Assembly: GCA_035492775.1 (NCBI GenBank)
Contig: DATJIW010000031.1
Span: 62,001-126,000, forward strand
DNA: 64,000 nucleotides
Reading direction: 5' to 3'
Origin: DATJFQ01 sp035492775
Lineage (GTDB): Bacteria; Acidobacteriota; Vicinamibacteria; Vicinamibacterales; 2-12-FULL-66-21
Below the pieces are notes generated by a model. The model did not search any database. It had not been told where the DNA came from and was given only the letters and a program-made list of their open reading frames with translations. A program made the position numbers and the translations under genes. Below, piece after piece: positions 24,445 through 33,140 of this stretch. The stretch's first letter is position 1, and each line of letters begins with the position of its first letter.

Positions 24445-26241
24445 TCAGTTCGTCACCCGGATCGCCACCAGCCGCTGCGCGTTCTGATTCGGCTCCGTCG
24501 TGGTCAATGAGAGCACGTAGTCGCCCGGCCCCAGCGGCGCCAGCGTGATGTCCGCGGTCAACCACCGCTTTCCCGTGTCGGCATCCGTGCGCTCGGCGGT
24601 CGTGACGGGAACGACGGTCGCCTTGCCAGTGCGATCGAGCAGCACCCCCGACCACGTGATTCCCGCCGCGGGCGCTTCCAGCTCGAGATGCAGTCGCTCG
24701 GATCGCGGAAAGATGCGCGCGGCTGCCGGTTCGACCTTGTTGCCTGTCGTCGGACCGCGGTGGAAGACGAGCGGTTCGTCGCGGCTGCGATATTTTGACG
24801 ACGCGCCGTGCGCGTCTGCTTCGAGAGAGCCCAGCGCGTGCGTCAGCGCAGCCTTCGCTTCCGACACGGGCGCAGTGGCGGCTGCCCGCGCCGCATCGAC
24901 TTCCTCCTGCGTCGGGGCTCGATAGCCGCGTCGGGCGCGCAGGTCGATTCCGCTGCGTTTGCTGACCACCTTGATCTGCCGATACCTGCCGTCGAGTTTC
25001 GTATTTGTCGAGTAATAGCCGAGCAGGTAGTACGAGGTGAGATCGTCGGCGACCTTGCGAATCTGTTTGCTCAGATCGTTGTTGCCCAGCAGCGCGATGC
25101 CGTCGGTGTTCTCGGCAAGCGTGCGAATGCTGTCGGCGCGCTGTCTCAGCATGGCCAGGTCCGCGGTCAGCGGTGGCGGCGGTTCCGGGCCTATTTCGGA
25201 GTCGAAGACCGGCATGCCGCGCGGATCGATCGGATAGAAGCTCACGTCGGCGCGGTTCGCCTCGCCAAACATGTCGCGGAATCGCTGGTCATCGTCCATC
25301 ATGGCCAGTTGCATGCGATCGCGGTCGCACTGATATTTGAAGCCCTCGGCGGAATTGTCTTTCGTCGCAGTCGTGAGCCCTGCGTTCGGACCGAGACCGC
25401 CGATGGGCGCCCTGCCTGGGACGTGTTCCTGGCCGCCTGGATATGTCTGAAGCTGCGTGATGCGCTCGTCGGGCCTGTAAAGCGCCCAGCCTGGCGTTAC
25501 GGCAATGACAGCTGTGCGCCCCTCGCGGGCTCCGCCCATGTATCGAATCAGCTCCTCGAGACTGTCCATGGCGATCTGTTCGCGGCGCCGCGCGATCATC
25601 TCGCTCGCGATCGGCGACAGCGTACCGGGGCTGCTGTCGGTCTTCGGCCAGCACTGCTCGTACCGCTCTTCCGTGTCATCGAGCCGCAGCGAATTCGACC
25701 GGCCCCAGTTCCAGTGCTTGCTCAACTGCTCTTCGATGACATCGGTCCGGCGCGCGAACGTGATCTGCATCGGATTCATGTCCGCCGTCATGACGCCGAA
25801 CAGGTCGTCGGGGCCGATGATGCGCGTCAGGAGTTCGACGAGCGGCTTCCGGATGTCGTGGGAACCGGCCACGGTCACGTTGCCGGTGTCGAGGAAGATC
25901 ACGAATACGCGGCGGTGCGGATCCTGGATCAGCTGCCGCGCCTCGGGAACGGAATTCGGCTCGATGCGCTCTTCAGCCGGTCCGGCAGGCTCGACGACGA
26001 TGTGCTCGAAGGATTCGATGGTCTGACGGGCGCCGTCTTCGAAGACATCGAAGTCCCCCGCGATCAGGTCCTTGACAGGCGTCCCACCTCGCGTCGCGAA
26101 GACGTCGACGCGAACCAGGTTCGCTCCGCCCCGGAACCGTGGAAGTTGCCCGGGCCGGGCGGGCTGCTGAGCAGTGAAAACGAGCGGACACGCGAGCAGG
26201 AGCGCGGCGACGAGGCCGCTGGTGCGACGGGTGACGGTCAC
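24445..26241 (-). CDS. Exported VWFA-related protein (acidobacterial type)
   Basis: 598 residues. After a signal peptide (about residues 7-23) comes a short beta domain (LVRVDVFATRGGTPVKDL, DFDVFEDGARQTIESF) and then a von Willebrand factor A-like domain beginning VFVIFLDTGNVTVAGS. The metal site is degenerate: DTGN replaces the usual D-x-S-x-S. The phrases LRTLAENTDGIALLGNNDL-like and YYLLGYYSTN match the VWFA-related acidobacterial domain family, abundant in Acidobacteriota and of unknown function. The GTG at 26241 is chosen because AGGAGG sits five bases upstream and it directly precedes the signal peptide; in-frame codons further upstream translate a GGGTTC repeat. Convergent neighbours are absent; the tRNA-Gly gene is 73 bases downstream. 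Confidence 0.85.
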   Translation of the reverse strand: MTVTRRTSGLVAALLLACPLVFTAQQPARPGQLPRFRGGANLVRVDVFATRGGTPVKDLIAGDFDVFEDGARQTIESFEHIVVEPAGPAEERIEPNSVPEARQLIQDPHRRVFVIFLDTGNVTVAGSHDIRKPLVELLTRIIGPDDLFGVMTADMNPMQITFARRTDVIEEQLSKHWNWGRSNSLRLDDTEERYEQCWPKTDSSPGTLSPIASEMIARRREQIAMDSLEELIRYMGGAREGRTAVIAVTPGWALYRPDERITQLQTYPGGQEHVPGRAPIGGLGPNAGLTTATKDNSAEGFKYQCDRDRMQLAMMDDDQRFRDMFGEANRADVSFYPIDPRGMPVFDSEIGPEPPPPLTADLAMLRQRADSIRTLAENTDGIALLGNNDLSKQIRKVADDLTSYYLLGYYSTNTKLDGRYRQIKVVSKRSGIDLRARRGYRAPTQEEVDAARAAATAPVSEAKAALTHALGSLEADAHGASSKYRSRDEPLVFHRGPTTGNKVEPAAARIFPRSERLHLELEAPAAGITWSGVLLDRTGKATVVPVTTAERTDADTGKRWLTADITLAPLGPGDYVLSLTTTEPNQNAQRLVAIRVTN

Positions 26242-26274
26242 GGGGGCCTCCTGCGCTGGCGAGAACAGTATACC

Positions 26275-26312
26275 GGGTTCGGGGTTCGGGGGGTTCGGGG
26301 GTTCGGGGGTTC
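26275..26312. repeat. Short tandem G-run/TTC repeat
   Basis: Five consecutive units of three to six G followed by TTC. It lies just upstream of the VWFA-related gene's ribosome binding site. The rest of the 294-base interval 26242-26535 shows only an imperfect GC-rich inverted repeat near 26392-26455 and no gene I can support. Confidence 0.7.
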
Positions 26313-26535
26313 TCATGCGGCGCATCTATCGATGAGGCGCCTTCGAACCGAGATCGAAGGTATCCAGAAGCCTCGAGGTCCCCTGATCTCCGGCCGGCGG
26401 TGTATGGCCCGGCTACGGGGGCGTAGGATTCGAGTCCGTAGACCGCCCGCCGCCACGTACCCACGCGCGGAATTGACGCGCGGACCGATGGCGTCGAATT
26501 TGTAACAGCCTGCTCGCTCACGAGAGGTCACAGGT

Positions 26536-26730
26536 ATGCCAACGATGCGGACGCTGCGGAAGGCTGACGATTGGACGATTGAACGCTGGCGGACGGAGCC
26601 GCGCCTCGTAGGGCTCGAATTCAGCGATTCGATCCGCGAAAGCGCGCCGCCTCTCTGGAAAGACCTTGCCTTGGTGCTGACGGTTCTTGCGGTCGCGGCC
26701 CTCGCCGTTGCCGCCCTGCTCCGCGTCTAG
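26536..26730 (+). CDS. Small hypothetical single-pass membrane protein
   Basis: 64 residues: a charged N-terminal half (TLRKADDWTIERWRTEPRL) and one C-terminal membrane helix (LALVLTVLAVAALAVAALLRV), i.e. a tail-anchored layout. GAGAGG precedes the ATG by about 9 bases. No family is recognised. Its stop overlaps the stop of the opposite-strand gene by four bases. Being short and GC-rich it could be spurious, but the helix-plus-charged-tail composition and ribosome site support it. Confidence 0.5.
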   Translation: MPTMRTLRKADDWTIERWRTEPRLVGLEFSDSIRESAPPLWKDLALVLTVLAVAALAVAALLRV

Positions 26731-26969
26731 GCGGTCTCGCGCTCCGGAACGTCGTGCCACCCTTGCGCGCGGAGCCGCTCGGCGTACGCGCGCGCCCAGT
26801 TCATCGCCATCCATTCTTCCTCGAAGAATTCGCTGACGACGACGTCGCGATCGTGCACGATCTGCACTTCGACGGGTATCTTGCCGGACAGCAGACAGCG
26901 CACATCGGCCACCCGACGGCGAAGACACCACACGACACGCGCGCCAGGCTGCTCGGCGAAGCTGGACAC
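26727..26969 (-). CDS. Small conserved-looking hypothetical protein
   Basis: 80 residues from a GTG start. The core has a beta-hairpin look (VVWCLRRRVADVRCLL, EVQIVHDRDVVVSEFF) followed by an amphipathic helix (AMNWARAYAERLRAQGW), a pattern I associate with small uncharacterised proteins common in soil bacteria. No enzyme motif. It could begin at a later GTG (the VVW codons). It converges with the small membrane protein gene. Confidence 0.55.
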   Translation of the reverse strand: MSSFAEQPGARVVWCLRRRVADVRCLLSGKIPVEVQIVHDRDVVVSEFFEEEWMAMNWARAYAERLRAQGWHDVPERETA

Positions 26970-27089
26970 GACTACCTGCCTTGGAGTTGGGGAGGCGGAA
27001 GTGTACGATGAATCCAGCCAAAGATCAAAAGCGCGCGTCCGCCCCGTTCGAGGTGCGTCAGCGTCCGGGCACTCCGCGACAAGCGCGGG

Positions 27090-28973
27090 TTACTTGACCG
27101 GCAGGAATTCGACTGCGACAGGCGTCTCGACGCCGTCCGTCCCCCGCTTCCACGTGAGATAGATCCGATCGGGAGGCACTCGCGGACCACACGTGAAACG
27201 CCCGGCCTTGCGGGATCGATATGTGATGAACTGGATGTCGGTCAAACGCGGCGCCTGGTACTGCTGCACGCGGCTGCCGTACCGGACGGTGAGGGTGGCG
27301 GGCTTTCCCGGATCGCAGTCGACGCGTTCCAGCAGCCCTTCGGCGCGCTCCTCCCCCTTCAGAACATCCCGATACACCGGCTGAACCGCCCGGTCTGGCG
27401 GATCCTCCTCCACCTGTGCGGCGGTTGCCGGCTCGGTTGCGCCGGCTGTCGCTGTGTCTGCCGGCTTCGACTCAGGCGATTCGGGATGCGAGTTCGCCGC
27501 GGTCACACGCTGCTCGCGTTCGACTACCCAGCGCATCATGCGCATCGCCTCCTCATGTGAATCCTGCCAGTGCGGGTGCGCCATGAGGCTGCCGAGCACC
27601 TCTCGCGCGTCCGCATAGTAGCCCTTCGCGGCGAGCGCGCGCGCGAGCGCGAACGCGTAGTCGTCGCGCGCCGGCGCCGAGGCGTGCGCCTGCCGCAATC
27701 CTTCGATGTCTGCCGCCGAAATGGCGCCGTCTCCGACGGCCTCTGCAATCAGTCCAAACATGTTGGCGACGGGATGCTGCTGCGCCGCGTGCTCGAGGAG
27801 GGACGCGGCGGCCGACGCTTCGGCCCGTCCCCCGACGGTGCCGTGCACGAGGGCCGCCGCCGTCATGTACTCCGTGAACCAATCGTCAGAGGGCGCCGGT
27901 CTGGCGGAGTACGCTCGAGCCGAGGCTTCGGCGAGGCCGATCGCTGCCCTGGCCGAAGACGGGTTCAGCGCGAGCGCGCGCTGGAACCGCTCGCCGGCGC
28001 AGGCTTTGTCGCCGACGGCCAGGCACAAATCACCAAACGTCGCCTCGACGTCGGCCGGAGCAAACGCTACACGTACTCCGGACGCACGCGCGATCTGGTC
28101 CGAGAGCGTGTACTGGGTCATCGTGACCGTCGGCCTCGTTGCGTACTGCTTCAGAGCGGCGCCAATGTTTTCCGCTCCAAAGGCCTTGTCCCACGCGGCA
28201 CTGGCGTCCATGCTGACGTGCGACTCGAACGCGTCGACATACGCGCCGAGCCGGGCTTTTCGATCAGGCTGACCGTTGATCAGCATGTGCGTGAGCAGCC
28301 AGGATTCGGCGTAGAAGACGGAGCGCCGCGATCCCTCGTTGTACTGCGGCGACTCATGCGTCGTCGCGATCAGCTCCGGGATGGATAGCCAAGGCTCGTG
28401 ATCGAGGGTCCGGTAATGACTCGCGATCGGTTTCCCGATGACTACCTGCCGCCCGCCGTGTCCGATCTGGAACGAGCTGTAGTACTCCGCAAGGCCTTCG
28501 TTCAGCCACGGCGGCAGATTCGGGACGACGTTGTTGATGATGAGGTGCGTGTACTCGTGAAAGACGACGCGCCAGGCGTCATCGGAGTTGCCGGGGCCGA
28601 GGAGCACATAGTTCACGTCCTGCCTCGGAAGGAACAGCCCCGCGAGCTCGACGCGCTTGCCGTTGTAGACAGGCCGGAATGGCTCGAAGGCCTTGTCGCT
28701 CGGGAAAACGATCACGACCGTCGGCACCGCGCTCGCGGTGGCTGTCTTCGACAGAATGCGGCTCAGGCCCTCGCGAAACCCTTCGAATTGCAGCCCGGTG
28801 TCGGTCAGCGATTTTTCACCCGCGGTCCCGATGACCACGAAATTCGGCGTGTCCACCCGGTTCCATGCCGGGCCGGCGGCGGCCGCCGGGTGCATGCAGA
28901 CCGATGTCGCGGCCGCGAGAGTCGCAGCGATCGCGAACCGACACCGGCGGCGCAGGCGGCGAGCTCGGCCCAT
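27090..28973 (-). CDS. Exported DUF1570/peptidase MA-like protein with TPR-like C-terminus
   Basis: 627 residues. An arginine-rich n-region and signal peptide (about 1-33) are followed by a gluzincin-type metallopeptidase domain: VVFHEYTHLIINN carries HExxH (His139, Glu140, His143), and NEGLAEYYS about 20 residues later supplies the third zinc ligand region. Residues about 290-500 contain TPR-like helices (AFALARALAAKGYYADAREVLG). A low-complexity Ala/Thr/Pro/Glu linker near 505-540 leads to a small beta-rich end. Catalytic activity is plausible, as all three metal ligands are present, but the substrate is unknown. Divergent from the ABC-F gene, with a shared 61-base start-to-start gap. Confidence 0.8.
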   Translation of the reverse strand: MGRARRLRRRCRFAIAATLAAATSVCMHPAAAAGPAWNRVDTPNFVVIGTAGEKSLTDTGLQFEGFREGLSRILSKTATASAVPTVVIVFPSDKAFEPFRPVYNGKRVELAGLFLPRQDVNYVLLGPGNSDDAWRVVFHEYTHLIINNVVPNLPPWLNEGLAEYYSSFQIGHGGRQVVIGKPIASHYRTLDHEPWLSIPELIATTHESPQYNEGSRRSVFYAESWLLTHMLINGQPDRKARLGAYVDAFESHVSMDASAAWDKAFGAENIGAALKQYATRPTVTMTQYTLSDQIARASGVRVAFAPADVEATFGDLCLAVGDKACAGERFQRALALNPSSARAAIGLAEASARAYSARPAPSDDWFTEYMTAAALVHGTVGGRAEASAAASLLEHAAQQHPVANMFGLIAEAVGDGAISAADIEGLRQAHASAPARDDYAFALARALAAKGYYADAREVLGSLMAHPHWQDSHEEAMRMMRWVVEREQRVTAANSHPESPESKPADTATAGATEPATAAQVEEDPPDRAVQPVYRDVLKGEERAEGLLERVDCDPGKPATLTVRYGSRVQQYQAPRLTDIQFITYRSRKAGRFTCGPRVPPDRIYLTWKRGTDGVETPVAVEFLPVK

Positions 28974-28983
28974 GTTCCTGCGG

Positions 28984-28989
28984 TATAAT
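28984..28989 (+). promoter_or_regulatory. Consensus -10 box of the ABC-F gene
   Basis: TATAAT, a perfect -10 hexamer, 45 bases before ATG 29035. No matching -35 is visible (GAGCTC at the expected place). Confidence 0.5.
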
Positions 28990-29034
28990 AAGAGGTTCGT
29001 CTATCGAGTATCCAGCGCGGAGATCCTCCTTCCC

Positions 29035-30633
29035 ATGATTTCAGTTACTGGTGTGTCGATGCGGTATGGCTCCAAGATCCTCTTCGAGGACGTGACCGCA
29101 ACGTTCTCGCCCGGGCGGCGCTACGGGCTGACCGGCCCCAACGGCTCGGGCAAGTCGACGTTCATGAAGCTCCTGACGGGCGAGCTCCTGCCGCAGAAAG
29201 GCGCGGTCGCACGTCCCGCGAAAATCGGCGTTCTGAAACAGGATCAGTTCGCGTTCGATCGATTCCGCGTCATCGACACGGTTATCATGGGCAACCGGCG
29301 GCTCTGGGAGGCGCTGGAGGAGCGCGAGCAGCTGTACGCCAAGACGGACCTGACGGACGCGGAGGGCATGCGCCTCGCCGAACTGGAGGGTATCGTCGGC
29401 GAAGAAGACGGGTACACCGCGGAAAGCGATGCCGCCGTGCTGCTCGACGGACTGGACATCCCCGAAGCGCTGCACGAGCGCCGGATGTCGGAGTTGCAGG
29501 GCGGACAGAAAGTGCGCGTGCTCCTGGCCCAGGCGCTCTTCGGCCACCCGCAGGCGCTGCTGCTCGACGAGCCCACCAACCACTTGGACCTCGACTCGAT
29601 CCACTGGGTGTGCGATTTTCTGACTCGCTATGAGGGCACACTCATCGTGATCTCGCACGATCGCCACTTCCTGAACGCCGTCACGACGCACACGGCCGAC
29701 ATCGATTACCAGACAATCATCACGTATACGGGCGGCTACGACGAGATGGTCCTCGCCAAAATGCAGATTCGCTCGCGGGTCGAGGCCGACAACGCGCAGC
29801 GCGAGAAGAAGATCGCGCAGCTGCAGGACTTCATCGCGCGCTTCTCCGCCGGCACCCGATCGAGCCAGGTGCAGTCGCGCCGGAAGGAGGTCGAGCGGCT
29901 GCAGACGACTGAGCTCGCGCGCTCCAACATCCAGCGCCCGTACATCAACTTCAAGATGAACCGGCCATCAGGCCGTACTGCCGCCGAGATCAAAGGCATC
30001 TCGAAAGCATTCGAGAATCGCGACGTCGTCGACGCCTTCGGCGCGATCGTGAACCGCGGCGAAAAGATCGTCATCGTCGGCCGCAACGGCGTCGGAAAGA
30101 CGACGCTCCTCAAGGCACTCCTTGCCGACGCACCCGGCGCGGAGGGATCGCTTCGCGATCGCGACGAGGGGTCCGTCCGGTGGGGGCACGAGGTCTCGGT
30201 GGGTTATTTCCCGCAGGATCAGACGGGGTTGATCCGGAAAGGCATGACCGCCGTCGAGTGGCTGCACCAGTTCGATCCGGACGCCGCGCGCCAGGACATC
30301 CACGGATTGCTCGGCCAGATGCTCTTCAGCGGGGAGGAGGGGCTGAAGCCCACCGAGGCGCTGTCGGGCGGCGAAACGGCACGGTTGCTGTTCTGCCGGA
30401 TCATGCTGCAGAAGCCGAACGTCCTCGTCTTCGACGAGCCGACGAACCACCTGGATCTCGAGTCGATCAACGCGCTGAACGTCGCGCTCCAGAAATTCGA
30501 AGGCACCGTGCTGCTCGTCACGCACGACCAGGACCTCATCGAAGAGGTCGGGACGCGTGTGTGGCACTTCGATCAAGGACGGATCGTGGACTTCAAAGGC
30601 ACGTACGAAGAATACGCCGCAACGCTCGCGTGA
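29035..30633 (+). CDS. ABC-F family ATPase (translation/resistance factor type)
   Basis: 532 residues, two ABC domains on one chain and no membrane helices. First domain: GPNGSGKST Walker A, MSELQGGQKVRVLLAQAL signature, LLLDEPTNHLDLDSI Walker B. Linker (about residues 240-310) is the ABC-F interdomain helix pair rich in Arg/Glu/Gln. Second domain: GRNGVGKTT, LSGGETARLLFCRIML, VLVFDEPTNHLDLESI. Size and the short arm resemble the YbiT group. ABC-F proteins act on the ribosome. The MFS exporter gene overlaps its end by four bases (GTGA), so the two are co-expressed. ATG 29035 directly precedes the conserved start of the first domain. Confidence 0.92.
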   Translation: MISVTGVSMRYGSKILFEDVTATFSPGRRYGLTGPNGSGKSTFMKLLTGELLPQKGAVARPAKIGVLKQDQFAFDRFRVIDTVIMGNRRLWEALEEREQLYAKTDLTDAEGMRLAELEGIVGEEDGYTAESDAAVLLDGLDIPEALHERRMSELQGGQKVRVLLAQALFGHPQALLLDEPTNHLDLDSIHWVCDFLTRYEGTLIVISHDRHFLNAVTTHTADIDYQTIITYTGGYDEMVLAKMQIRSRVEADNAQREKKIAQLQDFIARFSAGTRSSQVQSRRKEVERLQTTELARSNIQRPYINFKMNRPSGRTAAEIKGISKAFENRDVVDAFGAIVNRGEKIVIVGRNGVGKTTLLKALLADAPGAEGSLRDRDEGSVRWGHEVSVGYFPQDQTGLIRKGMTAVEWLHQFDPDAARQDIHGLLGQMLFSGEEGLKPTEALSGGETARLLFCRIMLQKPNVLVFDEPTNHLDLESINALNVALQKFEGTVLLVTHDQDLIEEVGTRVWHFDQGRIVDFKGTYEEYAATLA

Positions 30634-31811
30634 CGGAAGAAGCGGCACTCGGGATACTCGCGGCGCTCAGCTTCTGCCATCTGTTGAACGACATGATGCA
30701 GTCGCTGCTGCCGGCGATCTATCCGATTCTCAAGACGACGTTCGGGCTCGACTTCGGCCAGGTCGGCCTGATCACGCTGACCAATCAGCTGACGGCCTCG
30801 CTGCTGCAGCCCATCGTCGGCACTTATACGGACCGGCGCCCGCTCGCCTATTCGCTCGCGACAGGGATGTCGTTCACGCTCCTCGGCCTGCTGCTGCTTG
30901 CGGGAGCGGGTCATTACTCCATGGTGCTCGGCGCCGCAGCGCTCGTCGGGCTGGGATCTTCGATTTTCCATCCGGAGTCGTCGCGCATCGCGCGGCTCGC
31001 ATCCGGAGGGCGCCACGGCTTCGCGCAGGCGCTGTTCCAGGTAGGCGGAAATACAGGCTCCTCGGTCGGCCCGTTGCTCGCCGCCTTTATCGTGCTGCCG
31101 CACGGCCAGGGCAGCATCGCGTGGTTCTCGCTTGCCGCACTGATCGCGCTCGTGCTGCTCGTGCACGTCGGCACGTGGTACAAGGGCGTTGGCCGGCGGA
31201 TCGCACGCTGGCACGACGCCGTCGCGAAGCCGATCCCGTTGGGCCGCACGCGCGTCGGCACGGCGATCGCGATCCTGCTGCTGCTCACGTTCTCGAAGTA
31301 CATCTACCTCGCGAGCCTCTCGAGTTATTTCACGTTCTATCTCATCGCGCGCTTCCACCTCTCCGTTCAGAGCGCGCAGCTGCATCTCTTCCTCTTCCTG
31401 GCAGCCGTCGCGGCGGGCACGATGATCGGCGGACCGGTCGGCGACCGCATCGGCCGTCGATACGTCATCCTCTGGTCGATCCTCGGCGTGCTGCCCTTCA
31501 GCCTGGCGCTGCCGTTCGCGAATCTGTTCTGGACGCGCATCCTGAGCGTCGTCATCGGCCTCGTGCTCGCGTCGGCGTTCTCCGCGATCATCGTGTACGG
31601 GCAGGAGCTTCTGCCGGGGCGGGTCGGCATGGTCGCGGGCCTGTTCTTCGGCGTCGCGTTCGGGGTCGGAGGCCTGGGCGCGGCGCTGCTCGGCGAGCTC
31701 GCTGACCATTCGGGCATCGTGTTCGTGTACCGTGTCTGCTCCTTCCTGCCCGCCATCGGTGCGCTGGCAATATGGCTGCCGCGGCTGGATGCCGCGGAAC
31801 GCGTCGGCTGA
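30630..31811 (+). CDS. MFS exporter, fosmidomycin-resistance (Fsr) family
   Basis: 393 residues, about 12 membrane helices. The N-terminus ALGILAALSFCHLLNDMMQSLLPAIYPILK is characteristic of the Fsr subfamily, which effluxes fosmidomycin and other compounds. Further: GPVGDRIGRRYVI is the MFS loop motif between helices, and GSSIFHPESSRIAR is an Fsr feature. It starts with GTG overlapping the ABC-F stop (GTGA), so it is translationally coupled to it. The natural substrate is unknown. Confidence 0.88.
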   Translation: MTEEAALGILAALSFCHLLNDMMQSLLPAIYPILKTTFGLDFGQVGLITLTNQLTASLLQPIVGTYTDRRPLAYSLATGMSFTLLGLLLLAGAGHYSMVLGAAALVGLGSSIFHPESSRIARLASGGRHGFAQALFQVGGNTGSSVGPLLAAFIVLPHGQGSIAWFSLAALIALVLLVHVGTWYKGVGRRIARWHDAVAKPIPLGRTRVGTAIAILLLLTFSKYIYLASLSSYFTFYLIARFHLSVQSAQLHLFLFLAAVAAGTMIGGPVGDRIGRRYVILWSILGVLPFSLALPFANLFWTRILSVVIGLVLASAFSAIIVYGQELLPGRVGMVAGLFFGVAFGVGGLGAALLGELADHSGIVFVYRVCSFLPAIGALAIWLPRLDAAERVG

Positions 31812-31820
31812 GCCGCCCCG

Positions 31821-31849
31821 GGAACATCGGGGCGAATCCGCGCATCTAA
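31821..31849 (+). promoter_or_regulatory. ECF-type promoter of the second sigma factor gene
   Basis: GGAACAT (31821-31827), 17 bases, then TCTAA (31845-31849). The ATG at 31858 lies where transcription should begin, so the mRNA may be leaderless. CGCCCCG (31814-31820) and CGGGGCG (31828-31834) form a stem flanking the -35 element. Confidence 0.65.
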
Positions 31850-31857
31850 TTCTCGAG

Positions 31858-32502
31858 ATGCCGCAATCCAGCACGCAGAAGGTCCCACTCAGCGATTTCG
31901 AGGCACTGATGCGCCGATACAACAGCCGGCTCTTCCGTGTCGCGCGCGCGATTCTTCGCGACGATGGGGAGGCGGAGGATGCGGTACAGGATGCCTACCT
32001 GCAGGTCTATCGCAAGCTGCACGAGTTCCGTGGCGACTCGCAGATTTCGACCTGGCTCACTCGCGTCGTGGTCAACGCGTCATTGATGCGCGTCCGCAAG
32101 CAGAAGCGCGGCGTCGTCGTTCCGCTGCACAAGGCCGCCACGGCCGATACTCCGGAGGCGTCCCTCGATGTGGAGGACCGGCGTGCGCCCTCGCCGCCTG
32201 AAACGACGTTCCGTGCCGAGGTGCGGCGGATTCTCGAACGGCGCATCGACGAACTGCCGCTCGCCTTTCGCACCGTGTTCGTGATGCGCGACGTGCAGGA
32301 CATGTCCGTCCAGGAAACCGCGGATGCGCTCGGCATTGCGGAAGCGACGGTGCGGACGCGCCTGTTCCGCGCCCGCGGCATGCTCCGCGAAGCGCTGCAG
32401 CGCGAGATCGACGACGCGTCAATCGACGTGTTCTCGTTCGCCGGCGACCGTTGCGATCGGATCGTCGCCTCGGTGATTCGAATCGTCTCGTCTGTCAAGT
32501 AA
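31858..32502 (+). CDS. ECF-type RNA polymerase sigma factor
   Basis: 214 residues. Region 2 (LFRVARAILRDDGEAEDAVQDAYLQVYRKL, then STWLTRVVVNASLMRVRK) and region 4 (DMSVQETADALGIAEATVRTRLFRARGML) are clear. A linker of about 30 residues separates them. The C-terminal 25 residues after region 4 (SIDVFSFAGDRCDRIVASVIRIV) are unusual and may have a regulatory role. No anti-sigma gene adjoins. It follows the MFS gene by 46 bases, with its own ECF-like promoter there. The next gene encodes an exported DUF4142 protein, often found with such sigma factors. Confidence 0.92.
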   Translation: MPQSSTQKVPLSDFEALMRRYNSRLFRVARAILRDDGEAEDAVQDAYLQVYRKLHEFRGDSQISTWLTRVVVNASLMRVRKQKRGVVVPLHKAATADTPEASLDVEDRRAPSPPETTFRAEVRRILERRIDELPLAFRTVFVMRDVQDMSVQETADALGIAEATVRTRLFRARGMLREALQREIDDASIDVFSFAGDRCDRIVASVIRIVSSVK

Positions 32503-32520
32503 GCGGGGCGACGCCCCGCT
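32502..32520 (+). promoter_or_regulatory. GC hairpin between the sigma factor gene and the DUF4142 gene
   Basis: AGCGGGG and CCCCGCT form a 7-bp stem with a five-base loop. No T-tract follows, and the DUF4142 ribosome binding site starts three bases later, so it may be an mRNA stability or processing element rather than a terminator. Confidence 0.5.
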
Positions 32521-32535
32521 GCAAGGAGGAGTTTG

Positions 32536-33054
32536 ATGAAGCGTGTAATCGTGTTCGCCGCAGGTATGACCCTCGCGCTGGCCGGCAGCGCGCGCGCCCA
32601 GGCGCCGACCGACCCGCAGATTGCGTCCATCGTCGTGACGGCCAATCAGGTGGACATCGACGCCGGCAAGCTGGCCGAGTCGAAGGGGTCCAACGCGGAG
32701 ATCAAGAAGTTCGGCAGGCAGATGGTCACTGACCACACCGGCGTCAACAAGCAGGCGACGGATCTCGTCACGAAGCTCAAGGTGACGCCGGAAGACAACC
32801 CCACGTCGCAGAGCCTGAAGAAGGGCGGCGAGGACAACGTCGCACATCTGAAGACCCTCAGCGGCAAGGCGTTCGACAAGGCGTACATCGATCACGAGGT
32901 CGACTATCACCAGCAGGTGCTCGACGCGATCGAGAAGACGCTGATCCCGAACGCGCAGAACGCGGAGCTGAAGGCGCTTCTCGTGAAGGTCCGCCCTGCG
33001 TTCGCGGCGCATCTCGAGCACGCCAAGCACCTCCAGGCGTCGCTCGGCTCCTAA
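32536..33054 (+). CDS. Exported DUF4142 (ferritin-like helical) protein
   Basis: 172 residues. A signal peptide (VIVFAAGMTLALAGSARAQA, cleavage near residue 20) precedes a four-helix domain with the DUF4142 pattern: IVVTANQVDIDAGKLAESKG, EIKKFGRQMVTDHTGVNKQA, FDKAYIDHEVDYHQQVLDAI and VRPAFAAHLEHAKHLQ. Family members are induced by stress, but their biochemical role is not established. AAGGAGGA is placed six bases before the ATG, one of the best ribosome sites in the window, suggesting strong expression. Downstream of an ECF sigma gene. Confidence 0.9.
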   Translation: MKRVIVFAAGMTLALAGSARAQAPTDPQIASIVVTANQVDIDAGKLAESKGSNAEIKKFGRQMVTDHTGVNKQATDLVTKLKVTPEDNPTSQSLKKGGEDNVAHLKTLSGKAFDKAYIDHEVDYHQQVLDAIEKTLIPNAQNAELKALLVKVRPAFAAHLEHAKHLQASLGS

Positions 33055-33140
33055 CGGCCCGCTGACACTCCTTGTCCCCTCCGCCCCGTGCGTGGGACCA
33101 GGAGGCCCCGACACACCGCGTCGCCGGGACGACAGTCGCC

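Noticed and set aside
26392..26455. tRNA-like segment with TTCGAGT loop and GGCGGT/ACCGCC ends
   Set aside because: Only about 52 bases between the ends, no D arm or anticodon arm, and the T-stem does not pair. At most a decayed fragment.
27008..27097. 29-codon open frame MNPAKDQK...
   Set aside because: Purine-rich sequence upstream is 11 bases away, composition is uninformative, and the end runs into the 3' end of the DUF1570 gene. Not enough support.
30573..31922. 449-codon open frame opposite the MFS gene
   Set aside because: Hydrophilic Arg/Asp/Gln-rich complement of a clear 12-helix transporter.
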